In this document: piece after piece, positions 44,435 to 53,014 of the stretch
How positions within the stretch are numbered: position 1 is the stretch's first letter
Layout: every line of letters begins with the position of its first letter
Assembly (NCBI RefSeq): GCF_004102745.1
Contig: NZ_RLII01000001.1
Coordinates: 420,351 to 484,350 of the forward strand
DNA: 64,000 bases
From: Acetivibrio mesophilus
GTDB lineage: Bacteria > Bacillota > Clostridia > Acetivibrionales > Acetivibrionaceae
Reading direction: 5' to 3'
Translations under genes and position numbers: made by a program
Notes under the pieces: model-generated
Told to the model about the DNA's origin: nothing
Database searches by the model: none
What the model saw: the letters and a program-made list of their open reading frames with translations, nothing else

Positions 44435-45121
44435 ATGAAGAACCAGATAAATTTCAGTGATATTTTCAAGTCAAACTTTTTAGAGAAGGTATCGAGTTTT
44501 TCACTATTGGACGCTGCTATTGCTTTTGGATTGGCGTTTTGCATCGGCCTGTTCATATATTTTGTGTATAAGAAAACCTATAAAGGAGTTATGTATTCTC
44601 GAAGCTTCAGTATTTCATTGATTGCGCTCACAATGATAACCACTCTGATGATACTCGCAGTAACTTCAAATGTTGTGCTTTCTCTCGGTATGGTTGGTGC
44701 TCTGTCAATCGTAAGATTCCGTTCGGCCATAAAGGATCCTATGGACATTGCATATCTTTTCTGGTCCATAGCCGTTGGTATTATATTGGGAGCAGGAATG
44801 ATACCTCTGGCTGTATTTGGTTCACTCTTTATAGGAATAATATTGGTATTGTTTGTGAATAAGGACAATACCGACAATCCGTATATTTTGGTAGTGAACT
44901 GTGAGGATGACAAGGCAGAAAGCAACGTGATGAATATAATTAAAGGCAAGGTCAAAAAGTATGTTGTAAAGTCAAAGACTATAACCGGAGGAAAAGGAAT
45001 AGAGGTTACAGTTGAAGTGCGCCTTAAGAGCATGGAAACGGAATTTGTAAATGAAATAAGCAGACAAAATGGGGTTGAAAGTGCTGTAATGGTGAGCTAT
45101 AACGGAGATTATATGAGTTGA
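44435..45121 (+). CDS. DUF4956 membrane protein
   Basis: The 228-residue protein has four hydrophobic helices and the DUF4956 core with SLGMVGALSIVRFRSAIKDP (residues about 87-106), then a soluble C-terminal domain of about 75 residues (PYILVVNCEDDKAESN). Genes for this family are often found between VTC and CotH genes in Firmicutes; a membrane channel or scaffold role is an inference. GAGGGGG precedes the ATG; 20 bp after the VTC gene and 37 bp before the CotH gene. Confidence 0.85.
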   Translation: MKNQINFSDIFKSNFLEKVSSFSLLDAAIAFGLAFCIGLFIYFVYKKTYKGVMYSRSFSISLIALTMITTLMILAVTSNVVLSLGMVGALSIVRFRSAIKDPMDIAYLFWSIAVGIILGAGMIPLAVFGSLFIGIILVLFVNKDNTDNPYILVVNCEDDKAESNVMNIIKGKVKKYVVKSKTITGGKGIEVTVEVRLKSMETEFVNEISRQNGVESAVMVSYNGDYMS

Positions 45122-45158
45122 GGATAATTTTTGTCGGCTAGTATAAGGGGTGATATAT

Positions 45159-47099
45159 TTGAATGAAAAGGCAGATATTAAATGGATCGTCAAGATAACG
45201 TTAACTATATTGTGCATAGCTCTCCTAATAACTGGCATGGCTCTCGTTCCGAAAGCATTTCCAAATACAGAACAGGTCGATGCACAGCCGGATTATATTG
45301 ACAAGATATTTAACAAGAATGTTGTAAACGAAATAAGCATCGAAATGGATGAAAGTGATTTTCAGTGGCTGATGGAAAATGCTATGAAGGAAGAGTATAA
45401 AAGCTGTAACATAACAATTAACGGCGAGACCTATTATAACGTGGGGATTAGGCCAAAGGGAAATTCTAGCCTTTCGCAGGTTGCAATGAGTAATTCACCG
45501 CAACGATTTAGTTTCAAGCTTGATTTTAATGAGTATATTGACGGACAGACATACCATGGAGCGAATAAAATTGTTCTAAACAACATTATATCGGATAAAA
45601 CCTACATGAAGGAGTATCTTTCCTATGAGCTGTTTGATTTTATGGGGATACCATCATCTGCATATGCTTATTCTAATATCAAAATAAATAATGAGGATTG
45701 GGGTTTATATCTTGCGCTTGAAGTAGTTGATGAAAGCTATATTAAAAGGCATTTTGGAAGTGTAGAGGGCAATCTGTACAAACCTGAGTCTATGGATATG
45801 GGAGGAGTCAGGGATCGACAGCAGAACGGCGGACCTGGAAAATGGGGTGTTTTTGACAACGACGCAATGCCGTTCCCGAGAGGACGCAGAGATCAGATGC
45901 CCAATGGAGAAGGAATGCAGCGGATGCCGAATGAAGCAGGAATAGAGCGGATGCCCAATGGAGAAGGAATGCAGCATATGCCGAATGAAGCAGGAATAGA
46001 GCGGATGCCCAATGGAGAAGGAATGCAGCAGATACCCAATGTGGGCGGAAGAGAGCAGATACCAAATGGAGAAGGAGCTCAGGGGAGATTTAATGGTGGA
46101 TTTAAAGGTGGTTTTGGAGGAATGGGTTCAAGAGGGGGTGCCAATCTAAAATATATAGACGACTCTCCGTCGAGTTATTCGGTCATAAGGGAGGGTGCGG
46201 TTTTTAAAACCACTACGGATGCAGAATTTAAAAAAGTGGTTGAGATGATTAAGAACCTTAATGAAGGAGCTAACCTTGAGAAATATCTTGATGTGGACGA
46301 GATCCTGAGATTTTGGGCTGTGAATACCTTCCTGGTTAATCTTGACGGTTATAGTGGCGGCATGTATCACAACTATTATCTTTACGAAGAGGGCGGAGTA
46401 TTTACACTTTTGCCATGGGATTTCAACCTATCATTTGCCGGCTTTGGAGTAAATGATTCTAGCAGTGCGGTGAATTTTCCGATAGATAAACCTGTAACTG
46501 GAAGCTTGGAAGATGCACCCCTAATAGGTAAGCTTTTAGAGGTACCTGAATATAAAGAACGTTATCATGTTTATTTGAAAGAAATTGTGGAAAAGTATAT
46601 TGATGGAGGGGTATACGAAGATTCTATCAACAGCATAAATGCACTTATTAGTGATTATGTGAAAAATGATGCCACTGCATTTTATACGTTTGAGGAGTAT
46701 CAAAAAGGTGTACAGGCGATATTGACCTTTGGGAAAGACAGAGCTGAGAGCATTAGGGCTCAGCTTAACGGGACTCAGCCTTCATCCTCGTATGGCAGCA
46801 TAGAAACTACATTGAATCTATCGGATATGGGAGGTATGGGAGGAGGTATGCAGCCACCTCGTAATATGCAGATGCCTAATGGAATGCAAATGCCGGACGG
46901 AATGCAGATACCAAATGGAATGCAGATACCAGACGGAATGCGTCCACCTGACAATATGCAACCCCCTGGCGGCATGGAGATGTTCCGCAACAATCCAGCA
47001 TCCGGAAATCAAAGTGTAGTTTTAATATTGTCAGTTGCTGCACTAATTCCGGGATTGATATTTGTTGCCACATTTAAGAGAAGAAAATACAAAACATAA
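45159..47099 (+). CDS. CotH-family protein (atypical protein kinase fold), with Met/Pro/Asn/Gly repeats
   Basis: The 646-residue protein has an N-terminal signal or membrane helix, a CotH domain (IRPKGNSSLSQ; NKIVLNNIISDKTYMKEYLS; WGLYLALEVVDESYIKRHFG; LLPWDFNLSFAGFG) split by a repeat insert (about residues 247-310), a second repeat tract near 570-608, and a C-terminal transmembrane helix. Spore-coat CotH proteins are kinases acting on extracellular proteins. TTG 45159 follows AAGGGGTG. Last gene of the VTC-DUF4956-CotH operon. The C-terminal helix suggests retention at the cell surface rather than release. Confidence 0.88.
   Translation: MNEKADIKWIVKITLTILCIALLITGMALVPKAFPNTEQVDAQPDYIDKIFNKNVVNEISIEMDESDFQWLMENAMKEEYKSCNITINGETYYNVGIRPKGNSSLSQVAMSNSPQRFSFKLDFNEYIDGQTYHGANKIVLNNIISDKTYMKEYLSYELFDFMGIPSSAYAYSNIKINNEDWGLYLALEVVDESYIKRHFGSVEGNLYKPESMDMGGVRDRQQNGGPGKWGVFDNDAMPFPRGRRDQMPNGEGMQRMPNEAGIERMPNGEGMQHMPNEAGIERMPNGEGMQQIPNVGGREQIPNGEGAQGRFNGGFKGGFGGMGSRGGANLKYIDDSPSSYSVIREGAVFKTTTDAEFKKVVEMIKNLNEGANLEKYLDVDEILRFWAVNTFLVNLDGYSGGMYHNYYLYEEGGVFTLLPWDFNLSFAGFGVNDSSSAVNFPIDKPVTGSLEDAPLIGKLLEVPEYKERYHVYLKEIVEKYIDGGVYEDSINSINALISDYVKNDATAFYTFEEYQKGVQAILTFGKDRAESIRAQLNGTQPSSSYGSIETTLNLSDMGGMGGGMQPPRNMQMPNGMQMPDGMQIPNGMQIPDGMRPPDNMQPPGGMEMFRNNPASGNQSVVLILSVAALIPGLIFVATFKRRKYKT
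45897..46058 (+). repeat. Three 54-bp in-frame tandem repeats in the CotH gene
   Basis: Units at 45897-45950, 45951-46004 and 46005-46058 encode 18 residues each, MPNGEGMQRMPNEAGIER and variants; the first two differ by one codon, the third has diverged. They lie in an insert inside the CotH domain, rich in Met, Pro, Asn and Gly. Confidence 0.9.
46866..46982 (+). repeat. 18-bp hexapeptide repeat tract in the CotH gene
   Basis: Units of six codons encode MQMPNG, MQMPDG, MQIPNG and MQIPDG, then a proline-rich MRPPDN/MQPPGG tail. The tract links the CotH domain to the C-terminal transmembrane helix and is probably an extended, flexible stalk. Confidence 0.85.
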
Positions 47100-47146
47100 T
47101 TGGCTTTTTAGCATATTTCCAGTGTTAAAAACGTACTTCTACTATT

Positions 47147-47200
47147 AGTGCCCTGGGAACTTTGGGAATAATTCCTGTTCCGGGGCACTGTTTTTCTTTT
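47147..47200 (+). terminator. Terminator of the VTC-DUF4956-CotH operon
   Basis: AGTGCCCTGGGAAC (47147-47160) pairs with GTTCCGGGGCACT (47177-47189), with one bulge, followed by TTTTTCTTTT. Confidence 0.9.
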
Positions 47201-47274
47201 ATTCCTTACGAAAGACTATTGTTCTTAACGAAAGAATACTCACAAACTTAAAATGATTCCGTTAACCTGTTTGT

Positions 47275-48894
47275 CTATCTCCTGGATTTTGCGGGCTCAA
47301 TAATTATTCTTTTCCCCTTAATCTGTGAGTTTTTCATTATAGTAAGAACATCTTCTACATTTTCGTGGGGAACCTCGACAAAAGTATATTTATCGTAAAC
47401 ATCTATTGAACCGATTATTTTTCCCCTGATACCGGTTTCACCGGCAATGGCGCCAACAATATCCCTAGGTGCAACTTTATCCTTTCTGCCAACATTTATA
47501 AAAAGCCGACTCATACCGGATTGTGCACTATAGTTTTTGAAAGCATCACAGTCGCTGGTATCGTTTTCATCCTCTTCAATGTTATATTCCCTGGTGCCCG
47601 TATCTTTTTCAAGAGCCATCTTAATCAATGCCGCTGCTATGTCCACAGAGTTGTAGTCTTCTTCGATTAGCTGTTCAACTATCTGGGCATACTCATTTAT
47701 CCCGCCTTTTGCAATTACTGACTTTATATCGTCAATAAACCTGGTAGTCTTGTTTTCCTTCAAATCGTTTACAGTAGGTATTGGCTTAAGATTTATCTTC
47801 TCGTTGGTATACCTTTGTATATTTTTTAAAACGATTAACTCTTTTCTGCCTGAAACCAATGTGAAAGACCGACCGGTGCGCCCGGCTCGTCCGGTTCTGC
47901 CGATACGATGTACATAATACTCTTCATCGTGGGGGATATCATAGTTGAACACCGCTTCTATATCATCAATATCAATACCTCTAGCAGCCACATCAGTTGC
48001 AACAAGAACGTCTATTTTACCGTTTCTGAAGGCATTCATGACCCTGTTTCTTGCAGCCTGATTCATATCTCCGTGTAAGCCATCCGCCATGTAACCTCTT
48101 TGCTGGAGGTCATTAACCAGTTCGTCGACGGTTTTCTTTGTATTGCAAAAAACAAGCGAAAGTTTGGGGTTGTACATATCCAGAAGTCTGCTTAATACCT
48201 CAAGCTTTCTTGATTGTGAGACTTCACAATAGTTCTGCTCAATGCCCGCTACGGTCAACTGTTTGTGGACTACCTTTACCAGTTCGGGATCTTTTAAATA
48301 GCTTTTTGCCAAGCTTAGAATATCTTTCGACATTGTAGCTGAGAATAACACTGTTTGCCTTTCTTCGGGTATTTCCTTTAGGATAGTTTCAATGTCATCC
48401 CTAAAGCCCATGTTCAGCATTTCATCAGCTTCATCAAGAACTACCATTGAAACCGATTTTAATTTCAGAGTCCGACGCCTCATATGATCCATTACACGGC
48501 CTGGAGTCCCTACTACAATTTGAACTCCCTGTTTAAGCGCCTTAATTTGACGATCAATAGGTTGTCCGCCGTAAATCGGCAAGGCCTTTATTCCATGTTT
48601 GTATTTTGCAAATTTTCTGATTTCACCCGACGCTTGTATAGCCAGCTCTCTAGTAGGACATAGTACCAGAGCCTGCAAAGCTTTGTCCTCGGCATTTATC
48701 CTTTCAAGGGCAGGGATTCCAAAAGCAGCTGTTTTTCCTGTGCCCGTTTGAGAATGACCAATCATATCTCTGCCTGATATTATTATGGGGATACTTTTTG
48801 TCTGAATAGATGTAGCCTCTTCATATCCCATATCCTCAACAGCTCTTAGTATTTCGCCGGATATAGGCATTTGTGAAAATTTAATTTTTTCCAT
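47275..48894 (-). CDS. DEAD-box RNA helicase with DbpA-type RNA-binding domain
   Basis: The 539-residue cytoplasmic helicase has the Q motif (MGYEEATSIQ), motif I SQTGTGKTA, motif II DEADEML, motif III SAT, and motifs V-VI (VATDVAARGIDID; YVHRIGRTGRAGRTG). Residues about 460-539 form a DbpA-like RNA-binding domain (SRLFINVGRKDKVAPRDIVG; YDKYTFVEVPHEN), as in DeaD/CsdA or YxiN, which contact structured RNA. It likely helps ribosome assembly or cold adaptation. ATG 48894 was chosen because AAGGAAG lies 10 bases upstream. Monocistronic. Confidence 0.93.
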   Translation of the reverse strand: MEKIKFSQMPISGEILRAVEDMGYEEATSIQTKSIPIIISGRDMIGHSQTGTGKTAAFGIPALERINAEDKALQALVLCPTRELAIQASGEIRKFAKYKHGIKALPIYGGQPIDRQIKALKQGVQIVVGTPGRVMDHMRRRTLKLKSVSMVVLDEADEMLNMGFRDDIETILKEIPEERQTVLFSATMSKDILSLAKSYLKDPELVKVVHKQLTVAGIEQNYCEVSQSRKLEVLSRLLDMYNPKLSLVFCNTKKTVDELVNDLQQRGYMADGLHGDMNQAARNRVMNAFRNGKIDVLVATDVAARGIDIDDIEAVFNYDIPHDEEYYVHRIGRTGRAGRTGRSFTLVSGRKELIVLKNIQRYTNEKINLKPIPTVNDLKENKTTRFIDDIKSVIAKGGINEYAQIVEQLIEEDYNSVDIAAALIKMALEKDTGTREYNIEEDENDTSDCDAFKNYSAQSGMSRLFINVGRKDKVAPRDIVGAIAGETGIRGKIIGSIDVYDKYTFVEVPHENVEDVLTIMKNSQIKGKRIIIEPAKSRR

Positions 48895-49286
48895 ATAACT
48901 CACTTCCTTATCTTTACATTGTTTGGTTTATATTACAAAACATCTTGTTTGTGCCAATAAAATACATAAGGACATTAATTTGAACCCTTTTATTTATACC
49001 CCGATTTATATTGTTTATAATGATAATATGAGAATATTTAAAGGAGAGTATATACTCTCCTTTAAGTCAGATGCATAGACAGTATTGGGCAATCCTGAAT
49101 ATAATCTTGCAAGTTCCATTACTAAAACAACCAAATTAAAGAGGTTTGTATATAAATAAATCAATTCATTATCAATAATATATTAACCAGCTAGTTTAGA
49201 ATAACACATGATGATAAAAAATGCAATCTTTTTTCATTTATTTCCATAACCACAGAATCTGCAGTGTAAAAATTAGACTAAGTAAT
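48895..49286. other. Intergenic region between feoB and the helicase gene
   Basis: No gene. It holds the promoter and leader of the helicase gene and the 3' region of feoB. The notable element is the 28-bp perfect palindrome at 49038-49065. The long leader (about 140 bp from the palindrome to the helicase start) would suit cold-shock-type control, but no known motif was recognised. Confidence 0.4.
49038..49065. promoter_or_regulatory. 28-bp perfect palindrome
   Basis: TTAAAGGAGAGTAT/ATACTCTCCTTTAA, with no loop bases in DNA, centred between 49051 and 49052. Both strands contain an AAGGAGAG core that resembles a ribosome site but has no start codon at the right distance. No T tract follows on either side, so a terminator is less likely than an operator or RNA structure. 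Confidence 0.6.
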
Positions 49287-51437
49287 TTACACCAATGCCA
49301 GGAGCCTAGCCAAATTTGCAACTATGAAGCAAATTATAATACCTGACAGGGTTGGAACCAAAAATGAAATAAAAGTCCACTTCCAGCTTTGAGTTTCTTT
49401 TTTTATGGTCAGACAGGTGGTACTGCAAGGCCAGTGCATTAGGGAGAACAGCATGACGCACAGTGCGGTTACCCAAGTCCACCCGTTATCCAGCAGAAGT
49501 TGTTTCAGCTGACTTAAGTTATCAAATTCCATCATGGTTTTGCTTGACAAATAGCTCATTATAATTATCGGAACTACAATTTCATTCGCTGGAAAACCGA
49601 GAATGAAAGCCATAAGAATATAGCCGTCCAGACCGATTAATCTGGCAAAGGGATCGAGAAAATCTGCGCAGTGAGATAATAGACTGAGGTCTCCTACGTA
49701 AATATTTCCCATAATCCATATCACAAGGCCCGCAGGAATAGCTACTGAAACAGCTCTTCCCAGCACAAACAGAGTTCTGTCAAATATTGATCTTACAATA
49801 ATTTTGCCTACTTGAGGCTTACGATACGGGGGAAGCTCTAGGGCGAAGGAAGAGGGAAGTCCCTTCAATATTGTTTTGGACAGTAGTTTTGAAATAAGCA
49901 ATGTCATTACAATACCCAAAAGAATTACTCCAGTCAAAAAAAGTGTTGAAAGCACTGACTGCGAGAAACCTCCGAAACTTCCTACAAAGAACATGGTTAT
50001 TATGGCAATCAGCGTAGGAAAACGACCGTTGCAAGGTACAAAATTGTTGGTGATTATGGCTATCAGTCTTTCCCGCGGAGAGTCAATTATTCTACATCCG
50101 ATAATGCCGGCGGCATTGCAGCCAAATCCCATGCACATGGTTAGAGATTGCTTGCCGTGGGCGCATGCCTTTTTAAAGAAATTATCGAGATTGAAGGCTA
50201 CTCTAGGGAGATATCCCAAGTCTTCAAGCAGTGTAAATAACGGAAAGAATATGGCCATTGGAGGCAGCATGACCGATACAACCCATGCCACAGTTCTGTA
50301 TATTCCTAACACCAATAATTCGTGAACCCATTTAGGTGAACCCACCCAGACAAAAAAGTCGGTTAGCCGGTCCTCAATCCAGAAAAAGAAAGTTGAAAGC
50401 ATTTGTGAAGGGTAATTAGCTCCTGTAATTGTAATCCAGAAGATTACCCCCAGCATGGTAAGCATGACCGGTATTCCAAAAACCCTTGATGTCAGGATTT
50501 TGTCTATTTTCCTATCTATATGGTTGTATTGCTTGTTTTCAAAGGTAATTGCACTTAGGCTAAGCTCTTCTGCGATTTTCACCAGCCTTGTAACAATCTT
50601 GTCTCTAAGCTGGTCCGAATCAATACCGTTATGGGTAAGATGCTTTTTTGCTGCATCAACAAGCCCGGCGAGCTCGACATTATCCAAAAGGTTAAATCCT
50701 AGGAAATCATTCAATGATTTCAGCAAAGTATCATCACTATCCAAAAGCTTAAGTGCGACCCATCGGCTGTTAATTTTTCCTCCGATTATTTCCTCAATTT
50801 TTGGCTGAATCATTTTAATTGCTTCTTCCACGATGTCGTCATAGGTGATTTTGATGGGGTGGGCGGATGTATCTTTATTTGAAATATCGTAGACCGCATC
50901 CATCAACTTGTCAAGACCCTTGTTGCTGCGGGCATTTGTCGGAATCACGGGTACTCCCAGAAGCTTTGAAAGTTTATTGTAGTCAATTTTAATTTTTTTT
51001 CTCGCAGCTTCGTCTATTAAGTTGACGCAAACGACAACTCTGTTTGTGATTTCAAGGGTTTGAAGAACCAGGTTCAAATTTCTCTCAAGGCATGTAGCAT
51101 CGGTTACGACAACTGTGGCGTCAGGCTGTCCAAAGCAGACAAAGTCCCTTGCTACTTCTTCTTCTACGGAGTTTGCCATGAGGGAATATGTACCCGGAAT
51201 GTCAACCATAATAAAATTTTTATCTTTATGCGTATATTTTCCCTGAGCGTTGGTAACGGTCTTGCCCGGCCAGTTTCCGGTATGTTGATTCAGTCCCGTA
51301 AGATTGTTGAATACTGTGCTTTTTCCAACGTTTGGATTTCCTGCAAGTGCTATGACTCTGTCGACAGGTGTACTTTTTTCGATACTAAGTTTATGCTCCA
51401 GAACACCTATTCCTGTAGATTGACTTGTAAGCCCCAT
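49287..51437 (-). CDS. feoB: Ferrous iron transporter FeoB
   Basis: The 716-residue protein imports Fe(II). The N-terminal G domain has G1 GNPNVGKST (33-41), the switch region HTGNWPGKTV, G3 DIPGTYSL and G4 as NLID (usually NMxD), followed by a GDI-like helical region and a membrane part with two Gate motifs (FGCNAAGIIGCRI; ILGFPANEIVVPI). It has an N-terminal extension of about 25 residues before the G domain. AGGAGG precedes the ATG. It is 67 bp downstream of feoA in one operon; a DtxR-type regulator is divergent. Confidence 0.95.
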   Translation of the reverse strand: MGLTSQSTGIGVLEHKLSIEKSTPVDRVIALAGNPNVGKSTVFNNLTGLNQHTGNWPGKTVTNAQGKYTHKDKNFIMVDIPGTYSLMANSVEEEVARDFVCFGQPDATVVVTDATCLERNLNLVLQTLEITNRVVVCVNLIDEAARKKIKIDYNKLSKLLGVPVIPTNARSNKGLDKLMDAVYDISNKDTSAHPIKITYDDIVEEAIKMIQPKIEEIIGGKINSRWVALKLLDSDDTLLKSLNDFLGFNLLDNVELAGLVDAAKKHLTHNGIDSDQLRDKIVTRLVKIAEELSLSAITFENKQYNHIDRKIDKILTSRVFGIPVMLTMLGVIFWITITGANYPSQMLSTFFFWIEDRLTDFFVWVGSPKWVHELLVLGIYRTVAWVVSVMLPPMAIFFPLFTLLEDLGYLPRVAFNLDNFFKKACAHGKQSLTMCMGFGCNAAGIIGCRIIDSPRERLIAIITNNFVPCNGRFPTLIAIITMFFVGSFGGFSQSVLSTLFLTGVILLGIVMTLLISKLLSKTILKGLPSSFALELPPYRKPQVGKIIVRSIFDRTLFVLGRAVSVAIPAGLVIWIMGNIYVGDLSLLSHCADFLDPFARLIGLDGYILMAFILGFPANEIVVPIIIMSYLSSKTMMEFDNLSQLKQLLLDNGWTWVTALCVMLFSLMHWPCSTTCLTIKKETQSWKWTFISFLVPTLSGIIICFIVANLARLLALV

Positions 51438-51504
51438 TTATTTATACCTCCTGAAAATTCATAGGGGGAGTCCTGTCATACTAGAAGGAACTCCCTGAAT
51501 TAGC

Positions 51505-51744
51505 CTAATTTACTTCGACCATGATTTTGCTTGCTTCTTCAGAACGAAGAGCAATTACCGCACCACGGATGTGATAGGCGGTAGGGTCGCCGGAAGGACT
51601 TTTTTGCAAAGCCTCGACAACAGTATCTGAAACCAGCCCGAGATCCAGCATTCTTCTGCGGATTGTTCCATCTGAAGTAAGGGATTTTACTTTTGCCCTT
51701 TTCCCTAAAGGTAAAGAATTTAAGGTGATTTGCTCTCCAGCCAT
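51505..51744 (-). CDS. feoA: FeoA-family protein
   Basis: The 79-residue SH3-like protein has the FeoA pattern: TLNSLPLGKRAKVKSL, RRRMLDLGLVSDTVVEAL and the C-terminal IRGAVIALRSEEASKI. It supports FeoB in Fe(II) uptake. CCGGAGG precedes the ATG. First gene of the feoAB operon. Confidence 0.92.
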   Translation of the reverse strand: MAGEQITLNSLPLGKRAKVKSLTSDGTIRRRMLDLGLVSDTVVEALQKSPSGDPTAYHIRGAVIALRSEEASKIMVEVN

Positions 51745-51800
51745 AATAACTACCTCCGGAATATGTTATGTTTATTTGTTATATTATCAAAATAAGCGGA

Positions 51801-51817
51801 GAGAAATTTTGTTTCTC
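51801..51817. promoter_or_regulatory. Candidate operator between feoA and the DtxR-type regulator
   Basis: GAGAAA (51801-51806)/TTTCTC (51812-51817) is a perfect 6-bp dyad in the 162-bp divergent region. It does not match the classical DtxR or Fur consensus; it is proposed only from position. Confidence 0.3.
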
Positions 51818-51906
51818 AAGACTAATATATGAAATATAAAATGATAGTGTTACGAATATAATTAATTAATTGGAAAAATATCCGATTAAATAGGATGGTG
51901 ATAAAA

Positions 51907-52383
51907 GTGCAAAACAACGAATTTCACACAGTCAGGGGATATCAGCTCATCAAGCAGGAAAAAAAGCTTTTAACATCGGCCATGGAAGATTATCTTGAAA
52001 TGATTTTCAGAAATGTAGGGAAAGAGGGATACATGCGCATAAATACCCTGGCAGAGATGCTGAATGTAAGACCTTCATCGGCAACCAAAATGGTTCAAAA
52101 ACTTTCGCAGAGGGGTTTTGTAGAGTATGAGAAATATGGTATTATTACTCTTACGGAAAAAGGAAAGACCTTGGGTGAATTTCTCTTGGAGAGACACAAT
52201 ATAATTGAAAAATTTCTAAGTAGTCTCGGAATCCGGGACAATCTTTTGATAGAAACAGAGCTCATTGAACATAATGTCAGTGTTGACACCCTAAGAAGCA
52301 TTGATCATCTGAATAGCTTTTTTGAAGATCATCCCGAAATTGTAGAGGAGTTCCAGCGTTATAGAAGTATAAAACATATATGA
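51907..52383 (+). CDS. DtxR/MntR-family metal-dependent regulator
   Basis: The protein (about 158 aa) has an N-terminal winged helix (EDYLEMIF; INTLAEMLNVRPSSATKMVQ recognition helix) and the metal-binding dimerisation domain with His in RHNIIEKFL and the cluster ETELIEHNVS, matching the MntR ligands Asp8/Glu11, His77 and Glu99/Glu102/His103. There is no SH3 domain. It is divergent from feoAB and probably controls it with Fe or Mn as co-repressor. AGGATGGTGAT precedes GTG 51907; ATG 51895 is an alternative start inside that site. Confidence 0.88.
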   Translation: MQNNEFHTVRGYQLIKQEKKLLTSAMEDYLEMIFRNVGKEGYMRINTLAEMLNVRPSSATKMVQKLSQRGFVEYEKYGIITLTEKGKTLGEFLLERHNIIEKFLSSLGIRDNLLIETELIEHNVSVDTLRSIDHLNSFFEDHPEIVEEFQRYRSIKHI

Positions 52384-52406
52384 TGAAAAAGATAATACAT
52401 TATATT

Positions 52407-52757
52407 TTATTCTGATAAACCTATCGGATACGTTTTTCCAATAGGGACAGTGAACATAAAGCCTATCCCGGGGCTGGACACTTTTCCTATTATGCCTTGA
52501 ACAGCTGCTACCGCTTTTTCAACTAATTCTTCATTTTCTAAAACGGTAAAGATAGTCTTATTATATGGGTGAATATTATCTAAAAGTGATTTTAGAGCAC
52601 CAAAGAGAGATATTTTATTATTTTCACCATTAATAATGGCACTTGCCATTCCTTGACTATGCAAAATAGTGGCACCGCTTACTCCAACTTCAACAAATCC
52701 AGCTAAAATATCATCCAAATAATCAACTTCATTTAATACAATAAAAAGAGCGTAAAT
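52407..52757 (-). CDS. Small PII-like protein of unknown function
   Basis: The 116-residue product has alternating beta/alpha pattern of PII/ferredoxin-like proteins: IYALFIVLNEVDYLDDILAG, VGVSGATILHSQGMASAI and a late strand IGFMFTVPIGKTYPIG. Related clostridial proteins begin M-Y-A-L-F; here the codon at the Met position is ATT (52757-52755), nine bases after AAGGAAGG. The next standard start, TTG 52718, would remove the first conserved strand, so ATT initiation or a mutated start is likely. It ends convergent with the DtxR-type gene, 23 bp apart. Function unknown. Confidence 0.7.
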   Translation of the reverse strand: MYALFIVLNEVDYLDDILAGFVEVGVSGATILHSQGMASAIINGENNKISLFGALKSLLDNIHPYNKTIFTVLENEELVEKAVAAVQGIIGKVSSPGIGFMFTVPIGKTYPIGLSE

Positions 52758-53014
52758 ATTGCAGCACCTTCCTTCTAATGGTTTATAAAAACTAATGTGA
52801 ACATAACATTAAAGTACCTAAAAGTCAATACATTTTTCTAACATAAGGAACATCTATAAATCTATTATTTGGACCTTTCAAGGAAAATATTATTTTTTAT
52901 TAATAAATATACAATATATGATACAATAAACTTGGGTATTTATACATAATGTAAGTAATTAGAGACTAAAGTGTCTTAAAAGAGTGAAGGAATATAGCCA
53001 TTAGGGGGTGCGCT

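Noticed and set aside
45705..46065. Long minus-strand frames opposite the CotH repeats
   Set aside because: They arise from the repetitive codons of the real gene on the plus strand and have no ribosome sites.
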